A stretch of DNA of 64,000 bases, from the NCBI GenBank assembly GCA_001939145.1, contig LSRX01000807.1:1-64000 (forward strand), written 5' to 3'. Positions 11,818 through 23,124 of this stretch are shown piece after piece; within the stretch, counting starts at the first letter, position 1, and every line of letters starts with the position of its first letter. This DNA comes from Symbiodinium microadriaticum. Lineage: Eukaryota; Sar; Dinophyceae; Suessiales; Symbiodiniaceae. A program made the translations under genes and the position numbers. The notes below the pieces were generated by a model. That model was given only the letters and a program-made list of their open reading frames with translations. It did no database searches and was not told the DNA's origin.

Positions 11818-12156
11818 CTCCGGCTCCAGCTCCTGCCATAAAACTTGCTGTGCTGCGGCGCCTGGTGGAGCCAGGCATCCAGCTTCGGCTGGACTTTCTC
11901 CTACCCCAGCACGACAACTACGACTGCCACCACGATTACCCGATTCTCCGCAAGAAGGTTTTGTTTCACTCTTTTGAGCCTGGTGATCCAAACGCTTTTG
12001 GTCTTTTACGTGACGACGGGCATCCTCGTGCCCAGGACCTTTGTGGCAAGGACACCGAGAGCAGTGTCACTGAATTCGAACGACAGCAGCAGGAGCTGGA
12101 CGATCCAGGAGCGCTACAACGACTTCTTTGTGCACTTTGTCTTCTCCGACGACAGC

Positions 12157-15100
12157 ATGGCAACTTCGAGCTCGGCACCGCACACCGGAATTCCTTTACA
12201 TGAGTATCGCCGAGATGTTCCCCCTGGCTGGGGGCCCAACCTGCAGGACTATCCTCTCAAGACATTCTTCGACCGATTGAAGATGTGGTACAGGTTGTAC
12301 GACGGCCCGGATGAGACAGTGGGGCCTCTTGTTGCCGGACGCTTGGTTGGAAAAGCGCAGAAGCTGGCTTTGCAGCTTCGCTTGCCGCGCCCCGACGGGG
12401 CAATGGACACGGGCTCGGACGCCCTTGTCCGACTACCCGTTGACGAGGTGCGTGACCCTGCGAATCCTCAGGTCATCTTACAGCACCACATCCCCAGCGG
12501 CATCCAGGCACTTTGCGACAAGCTCAGAGAAACTTTCGGCCACACAGACCAGGAAATGGCGAGCAAGAGCCTGGAGGCGCTATTCGAATTGAAGCGAGGA
12601 CGCCTCTCGCTGCAAGAATATGCTGTGGAGTTTGACCTGCGGATGGAGGAAGCGCATGAGCGGGCTGGCTTGGAAATGAACGAGGTGGCGTTGTTCTACT
12701 TCTTCTTTAAGAACAGCGGCTTGCCCCAGCGCTTCATAGAGGACGTGAAGTTACAAGTTCATGGAGATCTTCGCAGGTACCAAGAGGCCAGAAGCTTGGC
12801 CTTGAGGATGAGCACAGCCAACGACGGTGAAGCTTTCTTTCGTGGTCCTGAGGAACCAGCTGAGGACCCGTGGGAGCCTTCCTCCTGGGACTATGAGGAC
12901 TGGTCTGGCTACGAGGACGAGTACCCAGAGAGCTGGTATGACTGGTACGAGGACGACTTCTACGACGGCCAGGACTTCCCGGAGGATGAATGGTACAATG
13001 GCGAGGAACCACTTCCGGATGGCGAAGGTGGCGAAGAAAGCTTCCCCGTGAAAGGCAAGGGCAAAGGTTTCGGCAAGGGCAAGCGCGGCCGAGGCAATGC
13101 TCTTGGAGTTGGTTGCTCTACGTGTGGGAGCAAATGGCACGATGCTTCTGCTTGCCCGGTCAAAGGAAAAGGTCGGCGTGATGGCGGTGACGCCTCTCCG
13201 GCCAAAGGATGGACCCCGAAGGGCAAAGGCTACGGCAAGCCACGCTTTCCGGGAAAAGGCAAGGGCAAAGGCTACGGCGGCTTCGGAGGTCGTGGCTTCA
13301 AGGGCAGAGGCAAGTACGGCTCGAAGGGCAGATGGCGTGGATATGCCGAGTGGCCTGACGACAGCTACTACCAGCGTGACAAGAACCTTGTGGGCCATTT
13401 CGGCACAGACACCTACGCCGCCTTCCCGACGACGCAAGCCGCCACGGAGAGCAACAACCTCAAGGTCTTTAGCCTCGACAAGGATGATCGAGACATCTTG
13501 GAAAGCAAGCCCTCGGTTTCCTTTGCGGATCCGACCGAGGAAGACGAGACGGCCGGGGCTCAGGAAAGCAAGGCGGCTAAGAACCTCTCCTTTCACTTTC
13601 CTGTGTCCCTCTACGCCGAGCGCGAGCACTTCCATATGATCGATGGAGCTAAGCGGCGTGGATTGCTTGTGGACCCTGGGGCCAGCAACGGCCTCATCGG
13701 ATCAGAGACGCTGCGGGACATGATGTCCTCCTGTCTTGGAGAAAAGGAACGTTCCAAAGTTCGCTGGAGCAGCAAGACGGCGCAGGTCTCTGGCATCTCT
13801 GGAGCCAAGGACCAGACCTTGGGCGAGATCACGGTGCCGGTCAACTTCGGCAATGGCCGTGGCTCCTTCACGGCTGACGTTCTTGGAGGTGAAGGATCAC
13901 TGTGCCCGGCTTTGCTATCGAACCCGGCTCTGCGAAAATTGAGCTCCGTGATCTTCACGAACTTCTTTGACAATGGTGATGGTCTGCTCGCTTGCCACGC
14001 TCAGGACGCAGAGTCTTCAAGTTCGCCTTCGGAATGGTCGCATTTCAGGTTGCTGCTTACTGACTCAGGACACTACCTCCTTCCGGTGGACCAGTCGAAC
14101 ACCAAGGTGCAAGGAGAGGCGACAGTCAAAGCAGCATCCTTCCTGCAGACAACAGCCAAAGTGGTCAAGAGCAAATGGTCAGATGTTCGTCATTGCTTTT
14201 ACAGCACAGGGAATGCTGAACTTGAGCGGAGTGAAGCGTTTCATGTTCAAGGCAAAGATTGCAGTGCTCCTCGTGATCCCTCAGAATCTTCTGTAGAAGA
14301 CTGCAGTGTCCCTCGTGATCCATCAGAATCTCCTGTAGAAGACTGCAGTGTCCCTCGTGATCCGTCAGAATCTCCTGAAGACTGCAGTGTCCCTTGTGAT
14401 GTTTTATGTGAGCAGCCGGTGGGTCCCGAGTCGTATGTTTCTGGTGAGCAGCCGGTGGGTCCCGAGTCACAGGTGCGTAGAGCACCGAAGCATCCGAGTA
14501 CCAAGGGGGTCTTCTTGCTGTCTAGTGACGACCCGCTTTACAGACAGCCAGCCAAGGACGAGTGGACCCTGTTTGGTGACGTTCTGACTCGGCACCACCA
14601 TGTACCAAGGCGCTCCATGTTCACGCCCAATTGCACCAAGGACTGTCCTGTTGAAGCACATTTGCTGACAGCCTCTCGAGAGACCAGCGTGCGCATGAAG
14701 GGCGACAACAAGGTCATTCGGGACTCCTGGAAGCAAGCCTCACACCCGAACCGTGACCTGGGACATCTTTGGACAGGTGTCACAAAGTTCAAGGTGAAAA
14801 CAGAGATTGTCAAACCTGTTCCCGAGAGACCTCAGGCAGTGAAGGACGAAGCTTCGGAGTTCCTGGACAGCTTTTCGTCCTACGACAAGGACACTTTTCC
14901 GAAGCACTGGAATGATCGAGAACGCGTGAAGGCTGAACGCAGATACGAGTCCATACCTGAGGAGTTTTATTCTCGAACAAAGAGAAAACCAGTGACCCCT
15001 GGCAACTTTCAGTCATGGTTTGCCAAGGCTCGCGGCAAAGGTCTTCGCTGGCAACTACAAGAGCTTTACTCAGGTTCTGGGCGATTGAGTTTGATGGCAG

Positions 15101-17697
15101 TGCTTTCGGGTTTGCTTGTTGGTTTCCCCGTGGACTATCGGTACGGCTGGGACCTAGCTATGCCCGAGCATCAACACATGATCTCCCAGGCCAGAGACGA
15201 GTTCATGCCAGCTTGCCTTTATGCGTCGCCTAGCAGCACCGCATGGAACTCCTCTGGACGGAACTCTCCACTACGACAGCCAGAGCGCGAGTCTGAGGTG
15301 AAGTCGCTGGACTTCCTGAAGGACCTTTGCGTCGAGCAGGTCAAGAAGGATCTAGCCTTTGGAGTGGAGCAGCCACTCAACTCCACGATGTTCCAGACCG
15401 ATGGCTGTTCCATGAAGGAGCTGCTCGAGCTGCCGAACGTTCGACGGAGACAACAAGTGGATCAATGTGCTCATGGGTGCATGGATGAAAATGCGGTCCC
15501 GATCAAGAAGGCCACGATTATCGTCGCCAACTTCAAGCTCGGCAAAACTGCTAAGAGATGCGGCGGACACAAGGGACGAACTCATGCATCGTTGCAGTGC
15601 ACCGTGGATGGAGTGAGCCGAGCTACCAAGGCGATGGTGTACCCGAAGCAGATGTGTCTGTGTCTGGTGGATGACGTTTGGAAGTTTTCGAGAAGTACCG
15701 GACTGGTGTTCGCCAGTTGGCCGTCCGAGCTCATTCTTCATGAGTTCATTGGTTACAAGTGTGAGCGCTGCCAACTCGGAAGGGCTGCGCTTCCATGGAT
15801 GGAGCACACGCACATTCCAGGAGAATGTCGCTACGGACGTTGGCCACCCGGCGAAGGACCTCGGGCTAATCCACTTCGCCCCGCGGATCCTTTGTCAGCC
15901 TTCAAGAGACGAGCTCGAGACAAGGACCTGTCCGATGTGGCGATCGACACTCCTCCGGACATCTTCCTTCCGGTACAAGCCTCGCTTTACTTGAAGTATA
16001 CACTGTTCATGATGGTCCAGGACACAGTGGCCTTGTTCAGCGAGGCGGCTACTCGCGGCATGGACTATGTTCACTGGGTTACGGACCCGGTCCACAAGAC
16101 GATGTTCCAGGAAGTGTTCCAGAAGGAGATGAATGTGAAAGGCATCGCCTGTGCTCTACGGCCTTTTCACTGTATGGTTCCAGAGCCAACATTATCATCG
16201 AAATCTTCTCCTTTGAGGTTGCAGATCTCTGGAACAGTGAAGAAGTGGAAGGTTCATGAGCTCGAGGACCTCCGTATGATGAGTCACTCCCAGCAGCACC
16301 AGCTCATCGATGAGGTGGATTGGCTGGTGACTCTCTTCGGTTCAGAGCCTGGCGAAGCCTCCTCCAAGAAGGACGAGAAGATTCCGGGAACATCGACGGG
16401 AGCAGCGCCCTCTACTCCTGGCGCCAGTCCAGCTACGCCGGGAGCTATTCCTTCTACTCCGACGAAGGCCAGTCATCGGCCCAAAGCTCCAGTGGAAAAG
16501 AAGGGCGACCTCCCAGATCCTGCGTCGAAGGATGCCATCGTGGATGATGAGGCGGACGAGGCAGAGCATCAAGATGAAACCTTTGAGGGCGTGTCAGACA
16601 AGCCGATCAAGCCGCTGTACTCTTTTCGCAAAGTCTTCCAGAGGCTGGTGAAGATTGCCGAGAGTGACCCTGTGACGGCGAAGCGGCTGATTCTGGGCTT
16701 GCATGAGCGATTCTACCACGCCCCTCTGGGAGATCTTCGCAACCTCCTTGCTCGATGCGGCATGCCGGCCGAAGTCCTCAACCTCGTCGCTGACGCAGTG
16801 AAGTCTTGTGCTGTGTGTCGCAAGTTTGTCCGGCTGCCTAATAGGCCACAGGTGAAGATGAGCAACTCCAATGTCTTCAACGACCGGGTGCAGATGGATC
16901 TCTTCCAGTACGCCGGCAAGTGGATATGCTTGTTGGTTGATGAGGCAACACGCTACAAGATTGCCTTTGCCTTGGCTGACAAAGGCTGGAAAGAGATCAC
17001 CCGCATGCTGCTGTCCACTTGGATGATGTACTTTGGCCCTCCAGGACACTTGGTGGCGGACCAGGAGTCATCGATTATGTCCCACGAGGCGAGTGCTGAT
17101 TTGGAACGGTTTTCGATCGTGCGATGCCCTCGTGGAACCACCAGTGGAGCAGCGGGCAAGCAACACACAGGCACCGGTTTGGTGGAACGACATGTTGCTT
17201 TGACCGAGTTGGCCATGCGGAAACTTGCGAGTGAACTCAATCGTCAAGGCCTGTCCATTGAGGTGGACGAGTTGGCCCGGGAGGCAGCCATGTCGCAGAA
17301 TCTGTCTCTGAACTTCGGAGGCGCGACGCCAGCGATGTCAGTGCTGGGCGTTCTTCCTCGCCCATTCTTCGACGTGGCGTCCGAGAACGTGATGGTTGAT
17401 GCTGGCGCGCTACAGACGGACCTCTCTCAGTTCGAACGTGCTCTACGCATAAGGCAAACATCGATGGCTTGCATACAACAAGCTATAGCAGAGGACCGTG
17501 TGGCACGTGCGAACCGAACTCGCACACACCAGTTGGACATGAGTACAATGGTTCCGGGAACAACCCTGGTGGACATCTACCGGGAGGTCGCTGGTGATGT
17601 TGGTTGGCGTGGACCAGCTGAGCTGCTCAAGATTGACACCCAGGAGGGCAATGCTATTGTGCAGTACCAAGGTGGGCCTTCGACACCTTCGGCTGCA
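12157..17697 (+). CDS. gag-pol: Gag-protease-integrase polyprotein of the copia element
   Basis: The first good ATG (12157) starts MATSSSAPHTGIPLHEYR; the frame is open without an ATG back to about 11845. Gag comes first, then an acidic W/Y/E/D-rich stretch, a G/K/R-rich basic stretch and a zinc knuckle C-x2-C-x4-H-x4-C (nt 13114-13155). The protease motif reads LVDPGASNGLIG, with D-P-G in place of the usual D-S/T-G. A spacer with short repeats follows (14257-14475). The integrase zinc domain is H-x4-H with C-A-V-C near 16700-16815. The D,D,E core lies at QMDLFQ (about 16893), LVADQE (about 17050) and GLVERH (about 17178). The frame ends at TGA 17698, just after the G-x-A-I-V-Q-Y-Q-G segment that normally continues in pol. 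Confidence 0.88.
14257..14475 (+). repeat. Short in-frame tandem repeats in the pol spacer
   Basis: Units of 42, 42 and 39 bp encode DCSVPRDPSES(P/S)VE from 14257. Two 36-bp units encoding EQPVGPES then start at 14410 and 14446. They lie between protease and integrase and keep the frame, so they look like a low-complexity linker that expands and contracts. Confidence 0.75.
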
Positions 17698-18838
17698 TGA
17701 ACGTACGAGCTTTGCCGTTCTTCCTCCTGGAGTCCAGTCATCAATACAAGAGCTAAGGTCTGTCGCCGAAGGACAGCGGCCTTACAAGGTCTCTGTGGTT
17801 GGATGGCTTCTAGATTGCCGTGATGGGCGACACTTCTGGCGAAGATCCTCTCACCTGTTTCCACAGTATGAGGACATCATGTCGAAGGCTACGACTACGG
17901 CGAGGCACCTGAGCGACCGGCCTTTCGGTGGTATTGCTTTCGGGCAAGGTGTACGTTATCTACGACCTCCTCCTCACTCCATTGGGGTTCTTTTCTTTTG
18001 GCAGCATGGCTCTTCGCAGTACGCGTCACAAGAGCACTGGGGTTCTTCTACCATTCGACTCAAGGACTTGGTTCCTTTTCCTCCTGAGGATCTGTGCTTC
18101 ATGTACCTTTTCTACTACAACCACATGGAAGACGAACCGCGTCCCGTGACCAAGGAACCTCCAGAGCTGCCAATGACGCCGATGGAGCTTGACTCCAATG
18201 AGCCCGCCATGGACACCTCCGACTTGCTGGACGCTAAGCGCAAAGGACCTGAGTCCAGGACGGTGTTCATCGGCCCAGAGAATAAAAGGGCACGCACTGA
18301 CTACTTGGTGATGGCCATGGTGAACGAAGTGGAGCTGGAAACCGAACCTTATCTACAACAAGCACACTACCTGTTTTCCCAAGGACGTCGACACAAGATT
18401 GGGTTTCAACACCAGCTCCTCACTGCGTGCAACATGCCCATTGTTTCCTTGCTGGACGCACATATGTCCAGGGCTGCGATCCCCAGACTCTCTGGAGCCA
18501 AATGTGACTTAGGTCGACCACTTGTGGAATGGCCAGGGCGAGTCTATGAGGATTTCCATGTGGATCTTCAAGATGGCTCATCCTTCAAGGTGGACACCGA
18601 TACGGACGTCATCAGCGAGGCCGATGTGTTTCCTATATGGGATCAAGTGGAAGAAGCAGACAAGAAGGAGCTCAAGCAGTTCATTGACACCAAGAGCTTC
18701 CGATGTGTTGCCATGAACGAGATCAGTGAAGACACGGTGGTGATTGATGCCACATGGATTCGGAAGTGGAAGCGGAAGGCTGATGGTTCCTTGGTTGTCA
18801 AGAGCAGGCTGTGCGCCAGAGGTTCCCCACAAGGAACA
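17670..18838 (+). CDS. Copia pol middle segment, second frame (start of reverse transcriptase)
   Basis: Pol continues in another frame from about 17676 (GLRHLRLHE, the usual end of the segment that follows integrase). A long linker follows, then the N-terminal reverse transcriptase part with VVIDATWIRKWK and VVKSRLCARG. Near 18825-18838 the match moves to the third frame. Members of this family normally read straight through to the TRSTTATRLSQR motif, so this is a second frame change. No independent start is convincing. Confidence 0.75.
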
Positions 18839-21149
18839 CCTCACGACACGATCTACGACGGCGACACGACTGTCTCAGCGAATCGTGCTGTCTACGGCAG
18901 CCTGCAACCAGATGGACTGCGAAAGCTTTGACATCTCGGGGGCCTTCCTGAAGGGCTTCACGTTTGAGAAGGTTCGGCAACTTCTTCGTGCCCGAGGAAT
19001 TGTCTCTCCTGTTCGCAAGGTGGTGGTGATTCCTCCTCCGAACGTTTGGCGCCACCTTGCATCTGCGGACAAGAGCTTCGAGATCTACGGGAACTTCGGG
19101 GCATATGGCTTGGCCTGTGACAAGCCCGTCTACGGCCTCAATGACGCGCCACTTGCATGGCAGCTTTGCCTTCATGAGTTCTTGAAGAAGCACGGTGGTG
19201 TTCCTTCCTTGATGGACGAGAATTTGTTCATATGGAAGAGACCTCCTCCTGAGTGCCACCTACAAGCGTTGCTGTCAACTCACGTGGACGACTTGGCTTC
19301 GGCGGCACAACGAGCTTTCCTCGACTGGCTCTACGAGTTGTTGGTGAAGGAGTTCGGGAACGTGACAAGGCAGACCATGCCTTTCGACCACTGTGGATGC
19401 CGATACGAAAAGGTGGATGATGGTTTCCGGATGTCGCAAAGGCACTTTGCCGAGAAGCTCTCCTGTGTGGAGATACCAGAGCATCGCAGGGACAGCGACT
19501 CCCTGGATGCTAAGGAACTCACCTCCTTCCGATCGATCCTTGGTGGACTACTGTGGTTGACGGCTACTCGCTTGGACTTGATAGCAGATGTTTCATTGCT
19601 ACAGTCTAAGGTGACGAAGGCCTGCGTGGAACATCTTCGTCAAGCCAACAAGGTGGTGGAAAAGGCGAAGCACCCCGACTTCTTGGACTTGAGCCTCCAC
19701 TACCGACGTCTTCGCGGTCCCCTACGCCTGGTGTGTGTACACGACGCTAGTTCGGCGAGCAAGGACCGCAACTATGCTCAAGAGGGCATCCTTGTTCTTC
19801 TATGTGAGGATGGCCTTCAACATCTGTCGAAGCAGTACCAGCTGGAAGCGGATGACGACCTCGCCAAGAAGCTGAGCGGCAGATCACATGTTTTGTGGTC
19901 CCATGGGGCAAAGGCGAAAAGGGTGTCTTACAGCACCTCACATGCCGAAACCCTCTCGGCGATTGGTGGCCTAGAGACTGTCTCTTTGGTGGCAGTTCGA
20001 CTTTCAGAACTCTACTTCAAGGGCAGGCCATCGCTTCGCGACCTCACCAAGTTCCAGGAGTTTGGCAACGACGCTTTACCTGTGGACTGCATGACCGACT
20101 GCCGCGACTTCTTTGAGCTCACTACAGGCGAGCGAACGCTTCCTCAAGATAAGGGCCAACGATTGTACGTGCTGGCTCACAAGGAAGCTCGAATCACGGG
20201 CAGGATTCGATGGATGGTGTTGGTTCCCACGCAAAGCATGGTTGCTGATGCTTTAACGAAGCCGATGTTGGCGCCACAGCTGCTACACTTGATGACGACC
20301 GGAGTGGTTCACTACAACAACGAGGCCAACCATCCTATGCTACTTCGTCGTCTACCTCCTCTTCACGAGTACGACGAGGAAACCATCCTCAAGACCGATG
20401 ACGAGTTGATCAAGGTGTTCTTCACGATGGCAGCGGCTTGTGCGACAAGGGTGTCAAAGCCTTTCTTGGCGGCTGCTATCATGGCTTCGCAATCAACATT
20501 GGTTGGGGCTTCTACTACTTCCTTCACGACCCCTACGAGCTCTTCGACCTCGACACCTTCGACTACGTCTTCATGGCTGGACTACGACTTCGCGATCTTC
20601 TTGCTGCTGACGGCGATCATCGTGATGATCATCGAACGAGCGGTGATCCATGGGGGGTTCTACCTGCAGAACGTGCTGCAGAAGCTTTCCTCTGCGTGGA
20701 CTTCGTCTTCTTCCTCCACGGCAACCTCCAGCACTACCTCTACGGCAAGCACGGGAGTTCAGACTGAACAAGTCTTTGTACACAACCTCGTGCAAGAACG
20801 GAAGTACAAGAACCTGGTGCAGGAGTTGGACGCAGCCAACCAACAGTTGGAGATATATCGCGGCGGCATAGCTACACCTGTTGAACAAGACGTCAGACGC
20901 CGCCTGAGAGCGACGGAGTACCAAGTAGCTGACTTGAAGGCACGGATCCGCGAACATTTCGGATCATGCCCTGCGGGCAAGTCCCTTTTCTGCGCGACAT
21001 ATTCGCGTTGCTGGCATTTGACCGGCACATGTGGTCAGTTCAAGAAGGACTCCCAGATTAAGGAGCTCACTCCCTGCTCGCAATGCTCGTACAGTCTTCC
21101 TAAGGAGTCTAAGTTTCCGGGGCTATTTTCTGACAGCTCAGGGCAATGA
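18829..21149 (+). CDS. Copia reverse transcriptase-RNase H with C-terminal membrane/coiled-coil extension
   Basis: The third frame has TTRSTTATRLSQRIVLS, DISGAFLKGF, VYGLNDAPLAW and STHVDDLASA (the Y/F-x-D-D site as H-V-D-D), all reverse transcriptase motifs. RNase H follows: VCVHDASSAS near 19733, TSHAETLSAIGG near 19925 and DCMTDCRDFFE near 20085. After VADALTKPM, the normal end of copia pol, the ORF runs about 290 codons more. That extension has a Ser/Thr-rich stretch, a helix FAIFLLLTAIIVMIIERAVI (about 20587-20646), a second S/T-rich linker, a predicted coiled coil (QERKYKNLVQELDAANQQLE, about 20790-20850) and a tail with several C-x(2-6)-C pairs to TGA at 21147. The extension is not a standard copia domain. 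Confidence 0.85.
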
Positions 21150-21152
21150 CTG

Positions 21153-21164
21153 AACATGAGCGGA
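21153..21164 (+). promoter_or_regulatory. Polypurine-tract candidate
   Basis: AACATGAGCGGA lies directly before the 3' LTR, where plus-strand priming would start. It is short and interrupted, so the assignment rests mainly on position. Confidence 0.4.
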
Positions 21165-21282
21165 GTGAAATTCTTAATCGAGCACTGAAGTGCACATTGT
21201 CATGACATGCTGTCGTGGATGCATGGCTACATACCGAAGCGCGCTTGGGCACAAGTAAAACAGGGCCCTCTTCTTTCAAGTT
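21165..21282 (+). repeat. 3' LTR, 118 bp
   Basis: Identical to the 5' LTR at 11689-11806; followed by the second TTTCA. Confidence 0.88.
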
Positions 21283-21287
21283 TTTCA
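21283..21287. repeat. Target-site duplication, right (TTTCA)
   Basis: Matches 11684-11688. The sequence beyond continues as the end of the gene A intron. Confidence 0.75.
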
Positions 21288-21327
21288 TAGGCCTCGTAGG
21301 GATATGGCGCAGCGAGCTTGTTGCCAG

Positions 21328-21941
21328 GTGCTGTTGACATTGAGGATGATGCACTGGGTGCCATATCTGCAGAATGGCTTTCTGACGGGGAGAATCTTCT
21401 CATCAAAAGCCCTCTGGGGACCCAGTTCTGGCAGGGGGACGAAGCCGGCTTAAACTTCTCCTACGTGCCAAAAAACGGCGATGAAGATCCCGCCTGGTTG
21501 CGCGCCAGCACAGTGCTTCCAGAGTGGTGGAATGTGAAGTTCAAGCAAGAAGCGGCTCTGCCGGGCAGTTTCAACACCGACAAACTGGCGGGCTGCGAGT
21601 TCATTTTCATGTCGAAGGGCTCATGCTACAGTGCTCGGTTGGGACAGGGTGTCTGGGTTTCGCCAGCAGAAGGAGATTGTGTGTTTCAGGATGCCGCGAA
21701 GGCAAACGGCAGCATCGCTTACAAGTACATGTCTTCAGCTTTTGGGCTCCAAACTTACAGATCTGATGTGACCTGCTACCCGACCGCAGCCTTCGAAGAA
21801 GTTCTTGTGCAGGTGGTCGATGTCGGCATGCCAACAGCGGATTTCAACTACACGGTTGCAAGGTCTGCCTGCCGAACAACGATACGCTACATGACGGATG
21901 CAAGTTCAAAGCTGTCCGAATGCCGCAGCTTCTTCAAGTAG
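21328..21941 (+). CDS. Gene A C-terminal ectodomain exon
   Basis: Starts after TTGCCAG|GTGCTG with two bases that complete a codon from the big exon, then AVDIEDDALGAISAEW. It encodes about 200 residues conserved in genes B and C: a W-x-V-K-F segment, ALPGSFNTDKLAGCEF, a C-Y pair, a G-D-C-x-F-Q motif, SSAFGLQTYRSDVTCYP, AAFEEVLVQVVDVGMP and C-R-T-T-I-R. Paired cysteines and the lack of charged patches fit an extracellular domain. The family is not recognised. The frame ends SFFK-TAG at 21939-21941, but the bases there (TTCAA|GTAGAG) also form a donor, shared with gene C, so the stop may be intronic. Confidence 0.8.
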
Positions 21942-22179
21942 AGGGCCAGTTGACCACGGAAGACTTGGCACGGCTTGATGTAAGCCCAGTGGCCGTTCCG
22001 AGGGACACGCGAGGAAAACAGCCCTCACGCAGCAGTTGGTGCTTGCAGGCGGTCATCCAGTGCCAGGACATGTTTTGCGGCAGTGTAGATACATGCACAG
22101 TGTTGTGGTCTGGTCGTGGACCCTAGCCATGGTTCCCGTCGTCTCTCTTGAAGCTTTAGTAGCAGGCCCCTCCATGTAG

Positions 22180-22257
22180 CGCTTGCGCGTGACATGCGCG
22201 ACCCCGCTCTTCTGGCATGGGCCTTTGCCGTCCATGCGGCAGCGATCCAGGAGAGGG
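22180..22257 (+). CDS. 78-bp micro-exon downstream of gene A
   Basis: Reads ALARDMRDPALLAWAFAVHA then AAIQERG between a TGTAG|C acceptor and a GAGAGGG|GTTGCG donor. The same exon of exactly 78 bp occurs at 38896-38973 and 56017-56094. Nearly all differences are third-position synonymous changes (GCA/GCG/GCT, CTT/CTG, CAT/CAC, CCC/CCG), strong evidence that it is translated. It looks like an amphipathic or hydrophobic helix. Its leading phase does not match the donor at 21939 directly, so an unseen exon must lie between if both belong to one transcript. Confidence 0.7.
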
Positions 22258-22865
22258 GTTGCGCCTACCAAAGTAGGGTACCATTCTTCGCCTTGACCCC
22301 TGAGCTGTGGGCCTTCGGGGGAGGGTCTACGGATGTCTGTCTATGGCGACAGAAACCTTTGAGCTTTGAACCTCGTAAACCAGAAATCGCAAACCCTCAA
22401 AACCTTGGATCCTGAACTCTGAAGTCTGCGCCAGAAGCCCTGCACCATCAACCGTGGAGTTCAAACCCTATGAGACGACTTGAACCCCAAACCGTAAGTC
22501 GGTATGTCCTAGGGTTTAGGGCGTGTAGCTGTGGCTTTGTTGTTGCCATGGCCAACGCTTCCCTTTCACCCAGCAGAGGTATGGACATATGCGTCGCCCG
22601 GAGAGTCCGAGAGTGAGCGCTGGAACCGTAAGCGCAGAAACCTAAACCCGACAAACGAACCCTCAACCGCATGAGGAGCCTTCGGTCCAAAAGCCGATTT
22701 CTTGGTCCGAGAGACCGAAGCTGCCTGAAGGGCGCATGACTAGTTAGTAGTCTAGTGGAGTCCCGTGCAGTACTTTCCTTTGCGTTACTTGGTAGATTTT
22801 TGTATAGCACCCAAAAGCCAAATTTGAATACTTCAGTCCTTTGTACTAAAACAAGCTTGGTACAG

Positions 22866-22982
22866 GAGCATGATGCCGCGCTCGACATGGGCAGCCACAT
22901 TCATCCAGAAGTACAAGGTGGGGCTGGGGCAACCTCTGCCAGAGACCGGTTCTTGGTTGATTGTACTTGGCAAGATTTATGA
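22866..22982 (+). CDS. Possible exon shared by units A and C
   Basis: After GGTACAG|G the frame reads EHDAALDMGSHIHPEVQGG and on to RDRFLVDCTW before a TGA. The copy at 56734-56850 keeps the frame and the TGA with several conservative changes. Unit B lacks it. Coding status is uncertain because a second frame is also fairly open in this copy. Confidence 0.35.
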   Translation, partial: EHDAALDMGSHIHPEVQGGAGATSARDRFLVDCTWQDL

Positions 22983-23124
22983 TGTCTGGGTTCAACTATA
23001 AGGCATGTTCTTTGCGCACTTATGGTTTTGGAATCGAGCTTTTGTTTCTTCCGAGCATGAGTGGCAAAGACTGCCTGTGAGAGTTACACGAGTTACACGA
23101 GACTCATAGATTCATTAATAAATG

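Larger units (their letters stand above)
11689..21282 (+). mobile_element. Copia-type LTR retrotransposon, 9.6 kb
   Basis: The element has two identical 118-bp direct repeats at its ends, a 5-bp target duplication, a primer-binding site and a gag-protease-integrase-reverse transcriptase-RNase H order. Integrase before reverse transcriptase marks it as copia (Pseudoviridae-like). It lies in the same orientation as the host gene, inside an intron. Identical LTRs imply recent insertion or recent homogenisation. Two frame changes in pol mean this copy is probably not autonomous unless they are sequencing errors or recoding sites. Its ORF continues well beyond RNase H. Confidence 0.92.
11353..21327 (+). 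other. Gene A intron holding the retroelement
   Basis: Without the element and one target copy this intron would be about 376 bp, close to the equivalent introns in gene B (about 425 bp) and gene C (about 342 bp). The insertion lies about 40 bp before the TTGCCAG|GTGCTG acceptor. Both splice sites look intact, so gene A could still be spliced if a 10 kb intron is tolerated. Confidence 0.65.
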
